The position numbers were made by a program, and so were the translations under genes. The notes beneath the pieces were generated by a model that was not told the DNA's origin, searched no databases, and was given only the letters and a program-made list of their open reading frames with translations. A DNA stretch of 64,000 bases from Marivita lacus (GTDB lineage Bacteria; Pseudomonadota; Alphaproteobacteria; Rhodobacterales; Rhodobacteraceae): NCBI RefSeq assembly GCF_014637725.1, contig NZ_BMFC01000007.1, positions 1 to 64,000 on the forward strand, written 5' to 3'. Positions within the stretch are counted from its first letter, which is position 1; each line of letters starts with the position of its first letter. This document shows positions 41,788-51,011 of the stretch, piece by piece.

Positions 41788-42560
41788 GTTCCGCTCCACT
41801 CGGGCTTGGTCTTGTTGAGGAAGGATTCGAGCCCGTGTTTGAAATCACGGCTCATGTAGCACATCGCGATCAGATCGCTGTCTTCGACGGCCAGCATCGC
41901 ACGGTTGCGGCGCATGGCTTCCTTGGTCGCGCGTAACGTGAGCGGTGCCATGCCCGCAAGTTGATCGGCCAGTTCCCCGGCGCGCGCCATCAGCGCATCC
42001 TCGTCCGGCAGGATCTCTGATATCAGACCTGCTGCCTTGGCCTCATCGGCACCCATCAATCGCGCCGTGAAGATCATTTCACGTACGCGTCCTGCGCCCA
42101 TCAATTCGCTGAGCCGCGCCAGATTGCGGGCGTTCAGGCAATTTCCGAGCGTGCGGGCAATCGGAAAACCGAATTTCAACGCGTCGCTTGCGATGCGGAT
42201 ATCGCAGGCCGCCGCGATAGATGCGCCGCCGCCGGTGCAGGCGCCGTTGATCGCGGCCACTGTCGGGACAGGGCAGCGGTCGACGGCGGTCAGCACGCGG
42301 TCAATCTCGGCTTCGTAATCCAGAGCGTCCTGCGCGGTCTCGAAGGCGCGGAATTGCGTCATGTCGGTGCCCGCCGCAAACGCCTTGCCGCCGGCACCGG
42401 AAACGACCATCGCGCGGATCGAGCCGTCGGTGGGCATCTCGTCGCAAAGCCGGGCCAGTTCGGTGTACATGGCAAAGGTCATGGCGTTGCGCGCTTCTGG
42501 GCGGTTGAACGTCACCCATAGGGTCGTGCCCCGCCGCTCCGACGAGATGTCGCTGGTCAT
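41784..42560 (-). CDS. Enoyl-CoA hydratase/isomerase family protein
   Basis: A 258-residue crotonase-fold protein: RRGTTLWVTFNRPEARNAMT, then KAFAAGTDMTQF (oxyanion loop), PTVAAINGACTGGGASIAAA, and the C-terminal helix ending in LNKTKPEW. One expected catalytic Glu is in the GGG-ASIA region or is replaced; hydratase, isomerase or other crotonase chemistry cannot be told apart. It is upstream of and coupled to the CoA-transferase. Confidence 0.93.
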   Translation of the reverse strand: MTSDISSERRGTTLWVTFNRPEARNAMTFAMYTELARLCDEMPTDGSIRAMVVSGAGGKAFAAGTDMTQFRAFETAQDALDYEAEIDRVLTAVDRCPVPTVAAINGACTGGGASIAAACDIRIASDALKFGFPIARTLGNCLNARNLARLSELMGAGRVREMIFTARLMGADEAKAAGLISEILPDEDALMARAGELADQLAGMAPLTLRATKEAMRRNRAMLAVEDSDLIAMCYMSRDFKHGLESFLNKTKPEWSGT

Positions 42561-42624
42561 ATCCCGATATTCCTCCCGAATGCTGGATAATGTGACTGTC
42601 GCGGACGCGGTGCCGCGCTGGCGC

Positions 42625-43308
42625 TCAATCCTCGGCCGCGTCCTCCGAAACCACGTTGAGCGCCCTGATATGGGCCGCGTATTTGTTCATCATGTGTATC
42701 TTCATCAATTTGCCCAGACCCTCGGAATCGCGGACGCGCAGCTTTTCCATCATCTGCTCGTGTTCCCGGATGGCCTGTGCCCAGCGGTCATCCGACAGGT
42801 TGGCCATAAAGCGCGCCCGACGTACGCGGGACGCAAGAAGGCGATGATGCGTTTCAAGGATGTCGTTGCGTGCGCCTTCGATCAGAGCATTGTGGATGTC
42901 CTGATTTGCCTGAAAATAGGCTTTGCGATCCTTGACCCGATAGGCCTTGATCATGGTTGCATGGCGCTTCTCAATCTTTTCGATCTCTGCATCGGACAGG
43001 TTCTTACAGGCCAGTTCGCCAGCCAGTTCTTCCAGCACAGCGATGATCGGGAAGGTTTTTTCCAGTTCCTCGCGCGTCACTGTCGCGACGCGCGCGCCGC
43101 GATTTGCCTGCAACACGACCAGCCCTTCGGAGGCCAGCACCTTGAGCGCCTCGCGGAGCGGCGTTCGGGACACGCCGAAGGCTTCGCACAGGTATTTCTC
43201 GGGCACTTTCTCGCCGGGCTTCAGCGCGTCCTCGATAACAAGGTTGCGCAGTCGCTCTACGAGTTCTTCGTGCAGGGTAGGGCGGTGAATGGTCTCGGTC
43301 AGAGGCAT
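42625..43308 (-). CDS. GntR-family regulator with FCD domain
   Basis: A 227-residue protein with a winged helix (ELVERLRNLVIEDALKPGEK, FGVSRTPLREALKVLASEG) and a C-terminal FCD ligand-binding domain with its metal-binding His/Asp residues (NQDIHNALI, IREHEQMMEKL, KIHMMNKY). It lies between the enoyl-CoA hydratase and the oxidase, 9 bp after the latter's stop. It likely controls the cluster in response to a carboxylate. A palindrome at 46252-46262 is a candidate operator. Confidence 0.93.
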   Translation of the reverse strand: MPLTETIHRPTLHEELVERLRNLVIEDALKPGEKVPEKYLCEAFGVSRTPLREALKVLASEGLVVLQANRGARVATVTREELEKTFPIIAVLEELAGELACKNLSDAEIEKIEKRHATMIKAYRVKDRKAYFQANQDIHNALIEGARNDILETHHRLLASRVRRARFMANLSDDRWAQAIREHEQMMEKLRVRDSEGLGKLMKIHMMNKYAAHIRALNVVSEDAAED

Positions 43309-43317
43309 AGTGTCCTC

Positions 43318-46191
43318 CTACTCGGAAAGGGCCATGTCGAGCAAGCGCGCGACATGGATCGCGCGCCGCGGCGTGCCATCGGCGATCTGGTGGCGGCAGG
43401 AGGTGCCATCGGCGACGATGATGGCACCCGTGGGGGCCGCCTCAAGCGCTGGGAAAAGGTCAAGATTGGCCATCTTGAGTGACACGTCTATGGTCTCGGG
43501 CGCATAGCCGAAAGCCCCCGCCATGCCGCAGCAGGAGCTTTCGATCAAGGTGACATCCGCCCCCGGAATGCGCTTTAACAGATCGAGCATCGGCGTCACC
43601 GCATCCTGCGCCTTCTGGTGGCAATGACCATGCACATAGATCAGCTGGTCGAGGGATTTCATCGGCAGATCGGCGCGTTTTGCGAGGAACTCCTCAAAAG
43701 TGTGGGTCGCTGCTGCCAGCGCGTCGGCCTCTGGTCCCGGGCATAGTGCGAGGAATTCGTCACGGAAGGTCAGGATCGATGAGGGCTCCAGACCCACGAC
43801 CGGAATGCCGCGCGCGACCGCGTCCCGTGTTGCGCCGATCACGCGACGCGCCTCTGCCCGCGCCTCGTCGACGCAGCCGACGGCGAGCAGTGTGCGCCCA
43901 CAATCAAGCGCCCGGCCGCTGTTATCCTTCGCCACTGCGACGCGCAGCCCGGCTGCGCGCAGCACGCGGAGTGCGGCGCGCAGGTTCTCAGGCTCGAAAT
44001 ACCGGTTGAAGACATCGGCGAAAAGCAGCACCTGCGCGTCGGCATCCTGTGCTTCGTCGTCACGGAACGGGGTCGAGGACCACACGGGCACGTCGCGACG
44101 ATGCGAGATGCCGGTGATGCTTTCGGTCAGCTTGCGCACCGGCCCGATGCGGTTGCGCAGATTCATCAGCCTCGCGACCCTCGCGGCGTACGGCGCATAG
44201 CGCGGCAGATAGCCGACCAGCTTGTCGGCCAGTGTCAGGCCGTTTTCCCTCCGCCGCGCCGCCAACACTTCGATCTTCATGCGGGCCATGTCGACGCCGG
44301 TGGGGCATTCGCGGCGACACCCCTTGCACGACACGCAGTATTTCATTGTGTCGGCCATCGCGTCCGAGGTCAGGCCGCCGGGCATCTGGCCGCTGATGGC
44401 GAAACGCAGCGTGTTGGCTCGTCCGCGCGTCGCGTCGCGTTCGTTGCGCGTGGCGCGGAAGGAGGGGCACATGACGCCCCCCTTGAGTTTGCGGCAGGCG
44501 CCGTTGTTGTTGCACATCTCGACCGCGCCCTGAAAACCACCCGCAGCGCCAGGCCATGCGGACCAATCCAGGGCGGTCTCGAATTCCGGCACCTCGTAAT
44601 TGGGGCCATAGCGGAACACCCGACGGTCATCCATCGCGGGGGCATGCACGATCTTGCCAGGGTTCATCACGCCATGTGGATCGAAGCGTGCCTTGACCTC
44701 CTCGAAGGCCGAAACGATGCGCTTGCCGAACATCTTTTCGTGAAACTCGGAGCGGACAATCCCGTCGCCATGTTCGCCGGAATGCGAGCCTTTGTAGTGC
44801 TTGACCAGGTCGAACGCCTCTTCTGCGATCGCGCGCATGGTTTGGACGTCCTTGTCCTGCCGCATGTTCAGCACTGGGCGCACATGCAGGCACCCGACCG
44901 AGGCATGGGCATACCATGTGCCCTTGGTGCCGTGGCGGGCAAAGATATCTGTCAGCCCTTGGGTATACTCTGCCAGATCCGGCAGCGCGACGGCGCAATC
45001 CTCGACAAAGGAAATGGGCTTGCCCGCCTCCTTCATCGACATCATCACATTGAGTCCTGACTTGCGGTATTCGGCGATCGCACCCTGCAGGGCATTGTCG
45101 ATGACGTTCACAACGCCGCCCCAGGCTTGTCCGGTACCTGTAAAGGTGAAACCCAGATCCCCCATCAACTGCGACAGCTCGATCAGCTTGGCCGCGTTGC
45201 CGTCCGCGCTGCCTTCGGCGAACTCCACCAGCAGGAGCGCCGCCGGATCACCCTCGACAAAGGCCTCGATGGTCTTGCGAAACAGGGGAATGTCGCGGCC
45301 CAGCCCGATCATCGTGTCGTCGATCAACTCGACCCCTTGCGGGTTCAGTTTGACGAGATGCTGGGCCGCATCCATCGCGGCGTAGAAGGTCGGAAAATGG
45401 CACACGCCCGTGACCTTCTCGCCCGGCAGATGGGCAAGGCTCAGCTCGATCTCGGTGAAATAGGCCAGCGTGCCTTCGGAGCCGACCAGCAGATGGGCCA
45501 TATTGACATCGTTGCCCACCAGCGCGTCGATATTGTAGCCCCCCACGCGGCGCTGCACCTTGGGAAAGCGCGCGTCGATCTCGTCGGCCTCGCGGTGCCC
45601 CAACGCGCGCATGTCTGCAACCAGATCGGCATAAGCCCCCGGTTCGGGTGCGGCGCCGTTGAACCGCGCCCTGGTACCGTCCGGCAGGATCGCCGAGATC
45701 GCGCGGACATTGTCACGCATGATGCCGAAGCGCAGGGATTTCCCACCGGAGGAATTGTTTGCAGCCATCCCTCCCAGTGTGCAGCGCGATGCGGTTGAGG
45801 GATCGACCGGGAACCAGAGACCATGCGGTTTGAGTGCGCGATTGAGCTCGTCCAGCACGAGACCGGGTTGCACCCTGGCGGTCAGGTTTTCGGTGTCGAT
45901 GTCGAGAATGCTGTTCAGGTGCCGCGTGTTGTCGAGCACCACAGCCCGGTTCACCGTCTGGCCGCATTGCGACGTGCCACCACCTCGCGGCAGGATCGGC
46001 ACTTCTTCTTCGCGGGCGACCTGCATTGCGGCCAGCACGTCTTCTTCGCTGCGCGGGATGACAACGACTTCGGGGATCATCTGGTAGATCGAGGCATCGG
46101 TTGCATAACGGCCGCGCGTGGCGGCATCACCCATCACCTCGCCCGAGACAGCGGCGCGTAAACGGCTGCCAAGACGTGTATTCTCACGCAT
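43318..46191 (-). CDS. FAD-linked oxidase / Fe-S fusion (GlcD-GlcF-like hydroxyacid dehydrogenase)
   Basis: About 957 residues from ATG 46191 (MRENTRLGSRLRAAV), with GGAGGAGG upstream; an ATG at 46263 would sit beside the operator. A vanillyl-alcohol-oxidase-type FAD domain (PILPRGGGTSQCGQTVN, NNSSGGKSLRFG) is followed by the FAD-linked oxidase C-terminal domain, two 4Fe-4S motifs (CVSCKGCRRECPTGVDM) and two cysteine-rich CCG-type domains (HGHCHQKA, ESSCCGMAGAFGY). Relatives oxidise D-lactate, glycolate or D-2-hydroxyglutarate. The substrate is unknown; electrons likely pass to quinone. Confidence 0.93.
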   Translation of the reverse strand: MRENTRLGSRLRAAVSGEVMGDAATRGRYATDASIYQMIPEVVVIPRSEEDVLAAMQVAREEEVPILPRGGGTSQCGQTVNRAVVLDNTRHLNSILDIDTENLTARVQPGLVLDELNRALKPHGLWFPVDPSTASRCTLGGMAANNSSGGKSLRFGIMRDNVRAISAILPDGTRARFNGAAPEPGAYADLVADMRALGHREADEIDARFPKVQRRVGGYNIDALVGNDVNMAHLLVGSEGTLAYFTEIELSLAHLPGEKVTGVCHFPTFYAAMDAAQHLVKLNPQGVELIDDTMIGLGRDIPLFRKTIEAFVEGDPAALLLVEFAEGSADGNAAKLIELSQLMGDLGFTFTGTGQAWGGVVNVIDNALQGAIAEYRKSGLNVMMSMKEAGKPISFVEDCAVALPDLAEYTQGLTDIFARHGTKGTWYAHASVGCLHVRPVLNMRQDKDVQTMRAIAEEAFDLVKHYKGSHSGEHGDGIVRSEFHEKMFGKRIVSAFEEVKARFDPHGVMNPGKIVHAPAMDDRRVFRYGPNYEVPEFETALDWSAWPGAAGGFQGAVEMCNNNGACRKLKGGVMCPSFRATRNERDATRGRANTLRFAISGQMPGGLTSDAMADTMKYCVSCKGCRRECPTGVDMARMKIEVLAARRRENGLTLADKLVGYLPRYAPYAARVARLMNLRNRIGPVRKLTESITGISHRRDVPVWSSTPFRDDEAQDADAQVLLFADVFNRYFEPENLRAALRVLRAAGLRVAVAKDNSGRALDCGRTLLAVGCVDEARAEARRVIGATRDAVARGIPVVGLEPSSILTFRDEFLALCPGPEADALAAATHTFEEFLAKRADLPMKSLDQLIYVHGHCHQKAQDAVTPMLDLLKRIPGADVTLIESSCCGMAGAFGYAPETIDVSLKMANLDLFPALEAAPTGAIIVADGTSCRHQIADGTPRRAIHVARLLDMALSE

Positions 46192-46251
46192 CAGTTGAAA
46201 GACCTCCTCGCGGACCGGACCGCACGGTGCGGCCCCAAGTTTTTTATTGAC

Positions 46252-46262
46252 TGCATTATGCA
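46252..46262. promoter_or_regulatory. Candidate GntR operator in the divergent promoter
   Basis: TGCAT-T-ATGCA is a perfect 11-bp palindrome between the divergent oxidase (46191) and aminotransferase (46331) genes. FCD-type GntR regulators usually bind short palindromes of this form. A TTGACT hexamer at 46247-46252 overlaps it. Confidence 0.45.
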
Positions 46263-46330
46263 TTCATAATTACCGTTTTGACAACAAACAAATGCGCCGA
46301 CCCACGGTGCCCAAGGGAGGAACCGATTCG

Positions 46331-47518
46331 ATGCGCCAAGCTGGCAGACACTTCTTGCAAATCCCCGGCCCGAGCGCGGTGCCGGACCGTATTCTCAAGG
46401 CCATCGGTCAGCAGACCATCGACCATCGCGGCCCTGATTTTGCCCAAGTGGGGCTGAAGGCGCTCGAAGGGATGAAGACGATCTTCAAGACAGAGCAGCA
46501 TGTCTTTATCTTCCCGTCGTCGGGCACTGGCGCTTGGGAGGCCGCGCTGGTCAACAGTTGTTCGCCCGGCGACAAGCTGCTGATGTTCGAGACCGGCCAT
46601 TTCGCATCTCTGTGGAACAAGATGGCGCGCAGGATCGGATTGGAGCCAGAATTCCTCGAAGGCGACTGGCGGGGTGGTGCCGAACCCGACAGGATCGAGG
46701 CGCGGCTGCGCGAAGACAAGGCTCACGAGATCAAGGCAGTCTGCGTGGTGCATAACGAAACCTCAACCGGATCGGTGTCGCCCATTGCCGAAGTGAGAAA
46801 GGCCATCGACGCGGCGGGTCACCCTGCATTGTTGATGGTTGATTCGATCTCGGGTCTCGCCTCCATCGATTTTCGCTTTGACGAATGGGGTGTGGATGTC
46901 TGTGTCTCGGGCTCGCAGAAGGGCCTGATGCTGCCGCCGGGGCTGAGTTTCAACGCGGTGAGCGCGCGTGCGCTGGAGCATTCGAAATCGGTCACCATGC
47001 CGCGCAGCTACTGGGACTGGCAGGACATGGTCGTCCCAAACCAGACAGGCTATTTCCCCTACACCCCCGGCACCAACCTGCTTTACGGCCTGAACGAGGC
47101 CATAGACATGCTGCACGAGGAAGGGCTGGACAACGTGTTTGCCCGCCATGCCCGTCATGGCGCAGCGACCCGAGCGGCGGTGCGCGCCTGGGGGCTCGAA
47201 ACGCTCTGCATGCGTCAAGGACAGGAGTCCGGTGTACTCACTGCAGTCTTGATGCCGTACGGCCATTCCGCCGACGCGTTCCGCGCAACCACGCTCAAGC
47301 ATTACGACATTTCGCTTGGCAATGGCCTGTCCAAGGTGGCTGACAAGGTGTTCCGCATCGGGCACCTGGGCGATTTCAACGATCTGATGCTGATGGCCAC
47401 GCTGTCCGGTGTCGAAATGGGTCTGGCGCAAGCCGGTGTCCCGTATCACTCCGGCGGCGCTCAGGCCGCGATGGAGCATCTCAAGGAGACGACCGAAGAG
47501 CGGCTCGCCGCTGAATGA
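46331..47518 (+). CDS. Class V aminotransferase (serine/alanine-glyoxylate type)
   Basis: A 395-residue PLP enzyme from ATG 46331 (MRQAGRHFLQIPGPSAVPDR), with GGGAGG upstream. Landmarks are FPSSGTGAWEAAL (PLP-phosphate contacts), VVHNETSTGS, DSISGLASIDFRFDEWGVDV, and the PLP lysine in VSGSQKGLMLPPG. Relatives move amino groups between serine or alanine and glyoxylate. It is divergent from the FAD/Fe-S oxidase and upstream of the TRAP genes, so it may deaminate an imported compound, or supply glyoxylate or pyruvate. Confidence 0.93.
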   Translation: MRQAGRHFLQIPGPSAVPDRILKAIGQQTIDHRGPDFAQVGLKALEGMKTIFKTEQHVFIFPSSGTGAWEAALVNSCSPGDKLLMFETGHFASLWNKMARRIGLEPEFLEGDWRGGAEPDRIEARLREDKAHEIKAVCVVHNETSTGSVSPIAEVRKAIDAAGHPALLMVDSISGLASIDFRFDEWGVDVCVSGSQKGLMLPPGLSFNAVSARALEHSKSVTMPRSYWDWQDMVVPNQTGYFPYTPGTNLLYGLNEAIDMLHEEGLDNVFARHARHGAATRAAVRAWGLETLCMRQGQESGVLTAVLMPYGHSADAFRATTLKHYDISLGNGLSKVADKVFRIGHLGDFNDLMLMATLSGVEMGLAQAGVPYHSGGAQAAMEHLKETTEERLAAE

Positions 47519-47558
47519 ACAATGCCTCGGGAGGGGGGCATAAAGGGAGGAGAAACCT

Positions 47559-48539
47559 ATGAAGATCAAAGCTGTAATCCTGGCCAGCGTGGCCAGCATC
47601 GTGATGCCGTTGGCCGCCAGTGCCGCGGACCTGACACTGCGCTTCGGCCATGTCGGCAATCCTGGATCGCTGTTCGAGGCTTCCGCCAACGCCTTTGCCG
47701 AATGCGCCAATGGCAAGCTGGGTGACCGGGCCGAGGTACAGACCTTTGGCTCGAGTCAGCTGGGCAATGACCGCGAACTCCTGCAGAAGCTCAAGCTCGG
47801 GCAGGTCGATTTCTCGTTGCCGTCCTCGGTGATGTCTTCGGTTGCGCCTGAATTCGGCGTGTTCGAAATGCCCTATATCGTTCAGGATCGGGACCACATG
47901 CGCCGCATCCAGGCCGAAGTCGGTGACACGTTCCAGGAGGCTGCACTTGCTGAAGGCTACCGGATCATCGGCTATTTCGAGAACGGCTTCCGCCACATCA
48001 CCAACAACGTCCGTCCGATCAATGTGCCCGAAGACCTAAAGGGCATCAAGCTGCGCACACCGAACGGTGAATGGCGGGTCAAGATGTTCCAGCTCTACGG
48101 CGCCAACCCAAGCCCCATGGCCTTTTCCGAGGTCTTCACCGCTCTTCAAACGAATGTGATCGACGGGCAGGAAAACCCCTACGCTCAGATCGCCTCGGCC
48201 AAGTTCCAGGAAGTGCAGGAATATCTCTCGATTACCAACCATGTTTATACCCCAGGCTATGTTCTGGTGTCCGAAAACCGTTGGCAGGCGCTTCCCGAAG
48301 ATGTGCGTGCCGATCTCGAGGCTTGCGGATCCGAGACCCAGGATTTCGTGTACGACCTTGCCGCAAAGCTTGATGAAGACCTCTTGCAGGTGATCCGCGA
48401 TGCCGGGGTTGCGGTGAACGAGGCTGACCAAGCGGCCTTCGTTGCGGCTTCTGTACCCATCTACGAGGAATTCGCAAATACCATCGACGGCGGTGCGGAG
48501 CTGATTGAGCGTATCCGGAAGCTCGCATCGGGTTCCTGA
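47559..48539 (+). CDS. dctP: TRAP transporter substrate-binding protein (DctP family)
   Basis: A 326-residue protein with a signal peptide (MKIKAVILASVASIVMPLAA, cleavage after ASA). The mature part has LRFGHVGNPGSLFEASANAF, then GVFEMPYIVQDRDHMRRIQA, the carboxylate-binding arginine region ENGFRHITNN and KLRTPNGEWRVKMFQLYGAN, and DGQENPYAQIASAKF, all typical of DctP/TeaA proteins. It binds the substrate in the periplasm for DctQM. A 12-bp hairpin lies after the stop. The substrate is probably an organic acid. Confidence 0.95.
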   Translation: MKIKAVILASVASIVMPLAASAADLTLRFGHVGNPGSLFEASANAFAECANGKLGDRAEVQTFGSSQLGNDRELLQKLKLGQVDFSLPSSVMSSVAPEFGVFEMPYIVQDRDHMRRIQAEVGDTFQEAALAEGYRIIGYFENGFRHITNNVRPINVPEDLKGIKLRTPNGEWRVKMFQLYGANPSPMAFSEVFTALQTNVIDGQENPYAQIASAKFQEVQEYLSITNHVYTPGYVLVSENRWQALPEDVRADLEACGSETQDFVYDLAAKLDEDLLQVIRDAGVAVNEADQAAFVAASVPIYEEFANTIDGGAELIERIRKLASGS

Positions 48540-48545
48540 GCAAAA

Positions 48546-48575
48546 GTGCAGGGGGTCAATCAAGACCCCCTGCAC
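48546..48575 (+). terminator. Strong hairpin between dctP and dctQ
   Basis: GTGCAGGGGGTC-AATCAA-GACCCCCTGCAC is a perfect 12-bp stem 6 bases after the dctP stop, followed by CATTTTC. This is a partial terminator or mRNA 3'-end stabiliser, which would raise the binding protein above the membrane subunits. Confidence 0.7.
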
Positions 48576-48642
48576 CATTTTCGACCACCAGACCAACAGC
48601 GTCATCAGACATCTCCGGGATACTGCCCGGCGGGGAACCCTC

Positions 48643-49185
48643 ATGCTCACTTCACTGCGCAACTTCTTCGAATTCGTCCTCGAATATTTCGTTATTTTCC
48701 TGATGCTCATTCTGACCACCGTCGTCGTGGTGGCGGTGATATATCGCCTGATGGGTGCGAGCCTGGCCTGGTATGACGAAGTCGCGGCGATCCTGCTGGC
48801 CTGGATCACCTATTACGGCTCCGCGCTGGCAGCGCTGCGCCGTCGCCATATCGGGTTTGACAGCGTGCTCCTGTCGATCCCGATGCCCGCCCGCATGTGG
48901 GCGGTCGGGCTGGCCGAGGCGATCACCGCGGGCTTCTTCATCCTGCTGGCCTGGGCCGGCTTCGTCGTCATGTCGATCCTGGGCGGCATGTCGCTGACAT
49001 CACTCACATGGGTGCCGATCAGCTTTACCCAGTCCGTCATTCCTCTTGGCGCGATCCTGTTCCTGATCTGCCAAGCGCTCAGCCTGCCGGATTACTGGCG
49101 CAAGACGGCCAATGGCGTGTCGCTTGAACATGCCGAAATCGAGGAAGAGGTCGAAACCGAAATGAAAAAGGCAGGACACATCTGA
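48643..49185 (+). CDS. dctQ: TRAP transporter small permease (DctQ family)
   Basis: A 180-residue protein from ATG 48643 (MLTSLRNFFEFVLEYFVIFL), with GGGGAA upstream. It has four hydrophobic segments and the family's ASLAWYDEVAAILLAWITYY, GSALAALRRRHIGFDSV. It is the small membrane subunit that binds DctM. Its stop overlaps the dctM start by one base. Confidence 0.93.
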   Translation: MLTSLRNFFEFVLEYFVIFLMLILTTVVVVAVIYRLMGASLAWYDEVAAILLAWITYYGSALAALRRRHIGFDSVLLSIPMPARMWAVGLAEAITAGFFILLAWAGFVVMSILGGMSLTSLTWVPISFTQSVIPLGAILFLICQALSLPDYWRKTANGVSLEHAEIEEEVETEMKKAGHI

Positions 49186-50465
49186 TGCTGATGCTGGGTA
49201 TCTTCGTCGCCATGGTCGCGATGATCTGTCTGAATGTTCCGATCGGTGTCGCGCTGGCGGTATCGGCGGTGTTGGGCCTGCTGGTGCTCGAGGGGGCGAA
49301 CTCGCTCGTGAACGTCGCGCTCGACATGTATGGCGGCTCGACCAAATTCTCGCTCATCGCAATCCCGATGTTCGTGCTGGCAGGCGCTATCATGAATGCG
49401 GGTGGTATCACCGACCGTCTCATCAATTTTGTCGCCGCCCTCATCGGTTTCGTCCGGGGTGGCCTTGCGCATGTCAATATCGGTGTGTCGTTGTTCTTCG
49501 CGGAAATCTCGGGCTCCGCCGTTGCAGACGTGGCAGCGATGGGGTCTGTATTGATCCCGCAGATGAAGAAGCGCGGCTATTCTGCACCCTTTGCAGCGGC
49601 GGTCACGTCCTCCTCGGCTTCGCTCGCCATCATCATTCCCCCATCGATCCCGATGATCCTTTACGCCACATCTGCTAACGTGTCGGTGGAACAGCTCTTC
49701 GTCGCGGGCATTATCCCGGGGCTTATGGGCGCGGCGGGCCTGATGGGCGTGGCCTATTTCTTTGCCGTCAAATACGATCTTCCCCGCGAAGAGGCGTTCT
49801 CGGGCCGGGTGCTTTGGACCGCGTTCGTCGAGGCGCTGCCCACCTTCGCGCTGCCGATCATCATCCTGGGTGGCATCTTCGGCGGCTATGTCACTGCGAC
49901 AGAGGCGGCGGGTCTTGCCGTGCTCGCGGCCATCGTGATCAGCCTGTGGTATCGGCAGGTCGATCTCAAACATCTCCAGCGCTCCATGCTGGATGGCGGG
50001 ATGCAGACGGCCGTGGTGATGATCCTCGTCGCGGCATCGGTGGTCATGGGCGGCTTCCTGACCCGGGCACAATATCCGCAGGAATTGGCGCAGGCGATCC
50101 TGAGCATCACGGACAACAAGTGGTTGGTCCTTCTGATCCTCAACTTCTTCTTTCTCGTGATCGGGTTCTTCCTGCACTCGGCCGCCGCGATCATCCTCGT
50201 GGTTCCGATCGTGATCCCTCTGATCGACGCGGTGGGGATCAACCCGATTCATTTCGGGCTGGTGGTGACACTGAATCTTGCCATTGGGCAGCAGACGCCG
50301 CCCGTGGCCAGCGTTCTGATCACTGCCTGCGCAGTGGCGCGGGCCAATATCTGGGACGTGACAAAGGTCAACATCTACTTCATCGCAGTTCTTTTGACGG
50401 TGCTGCTGATGTGCACGTACATTCCGGCGATCCCACTCTTCCTCGTGGATTACTTCTACGGTTGA
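49185..50465 (+). CDS. dctM: TRAP transporter large permease (DctM family)
   Basis: A 426-residue protein with about twelve hydrophobic segments. Family blocks are KFSLIAIPMFVLAGAIMNAG, SGSAVADVAAMGSVLIPQMK, SSASLAIIIPPSIPMILYAT and FHSAAAI/PLIDAVGINPIHF-like regions. It catalyses ion-coupled uptake of the DctP-bound substrate. It is the last gene of the transporter; a GC-rich hairpin follows. Confidence 0.95.
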   Translation: MLMLGIFVAMVAMICLNVPIGVALAVSAVLGLLVLEGANSLVNVALDMYGGSTKFSLIAIPMFVLAGAIMNAGGITDRLINFVAALIGFVRGGLAHVNIGVSLFFAEISGSAVADVAAMGSVLIPQMKKRGYSAPFAAAVTSSSASLAIIIPPSIPMILYATSANVSVEQLFVAGIIPGLMGAAGLMGVAYFFAVKYDLPREEAFSGRVLWTAFVEALPTFALPIIILGGIFGGYVTATEAAGLAVLAAIVISLWYRQVDLKHLQRSMLDGGMQTAVVMILVAASVVMGGFLTRAQYPQELAQAILSITDNKWLVLLILNFFFLVIGFFLHSAAAIILVVPIVIPLIDAVGINPIHFGLVVTLNLAIGQQTPPVASVLITACAVARANIWDVTKVNIYFIAVLLTVLLMCTYIPAIPLFLVDYFYG

Positions 50466-50472
50466 GACAAAG

Positions 50473-50500
50473 CGGCCCCGTCGCAGTGCTGACGGGGCCG
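50473..50500 (+). terminator. GC-rich hairpin after dctM
   Basis: CGGCCCCGTC-N8-GACGGGGCCG is a perfect 10-bp stem just after the dctM stop, extended outward by GAGAC/GTCTC. The run that follows is A rather than T, so termination is uncertain. The next gene starts 24 bases later. Confidence 0.6.
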
Positions 50501-50523
50501 TCTCAAAAAACGAAAGACACCGC

Positions 50524-50943
50524 ATGAACCTCAACCTTGCCAATGACCTGATCGCGACCGCGCTCGATTATCGCCGTGCTCATGGTCTCAAGCCGCTGAC
50601 AATCGCGGTAATTGATGCCGGCGGGCACCTCGTCGCGCTGCAACGCGAAGATGGCACAAGCAACCTGCGCGCCGCGATTGCGCAGGGCAAGGCAAAGGGC
50701 GCTGTTGCCATGGGACTGGGGTCGCGGGCATTGTTCATCCGTGCGCAAGAGCAGCCTTATTTCATCGACGCGATGAACGCGCTTAACTGTGGCGCACTCG
50801 TGCCAGTACCCGGCGGTGTGTTGATCAAGCGGGACGGAGCCCTGATCGGTGCGATCGGCATTACCGGGGACAGTTCGGACAACGACGAAACCTGCGCCGT
50901 CGCGGCCATAGAGGCGCAGGGCCTGACGGCGGAAACCGGGTGA
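50524..50943 (+). CDS. HbpS/GlcG-family protein (DUF336)
   Basis: A 139-residue protein with the HbpS/GlcG fold sequence: ALDYRRAHGLKPLTIAVIDA, GGHLVALQREDGTSNLRAAI, VPVPGGVLIKRDGALIGAIG, and the C-terminal SSDNDETCAVAAIEA. Members bind haem or small molecules and often sit beside glycolate or hydroxyacid operons. Its place behind the TRAP genes and near a GlcD/GlcF-like oxidase fits that trend. The ligand is unknown. Confidence 0.93.
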   Translation: MNLNLANDLIATALDYRRAHGLKPLTIAVIDAGGHLVALQREDGTSNLRAAIAQGKAKGAVAMGLGSRALFIRAQEQPYFIDAMNALNCGALVPVPGGVLIKRDGALIGAIGITGDSSDNDETCAVAAIEAQGLTAETG

Positions 50944-51011
50944 TGCACCACCTGCGCCAGCCTCCTATCACCACTTGAATTGACGTTTCGCTGCCTCGGA
51001 TTCCAACTTCA

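Noticed and set aside
49092-50543. A 483-codon minus-strand frame opposite dctM.
   Set aside because: It is highly charged shadow sequence; the plus-strand TRAP genes fully explain the region.
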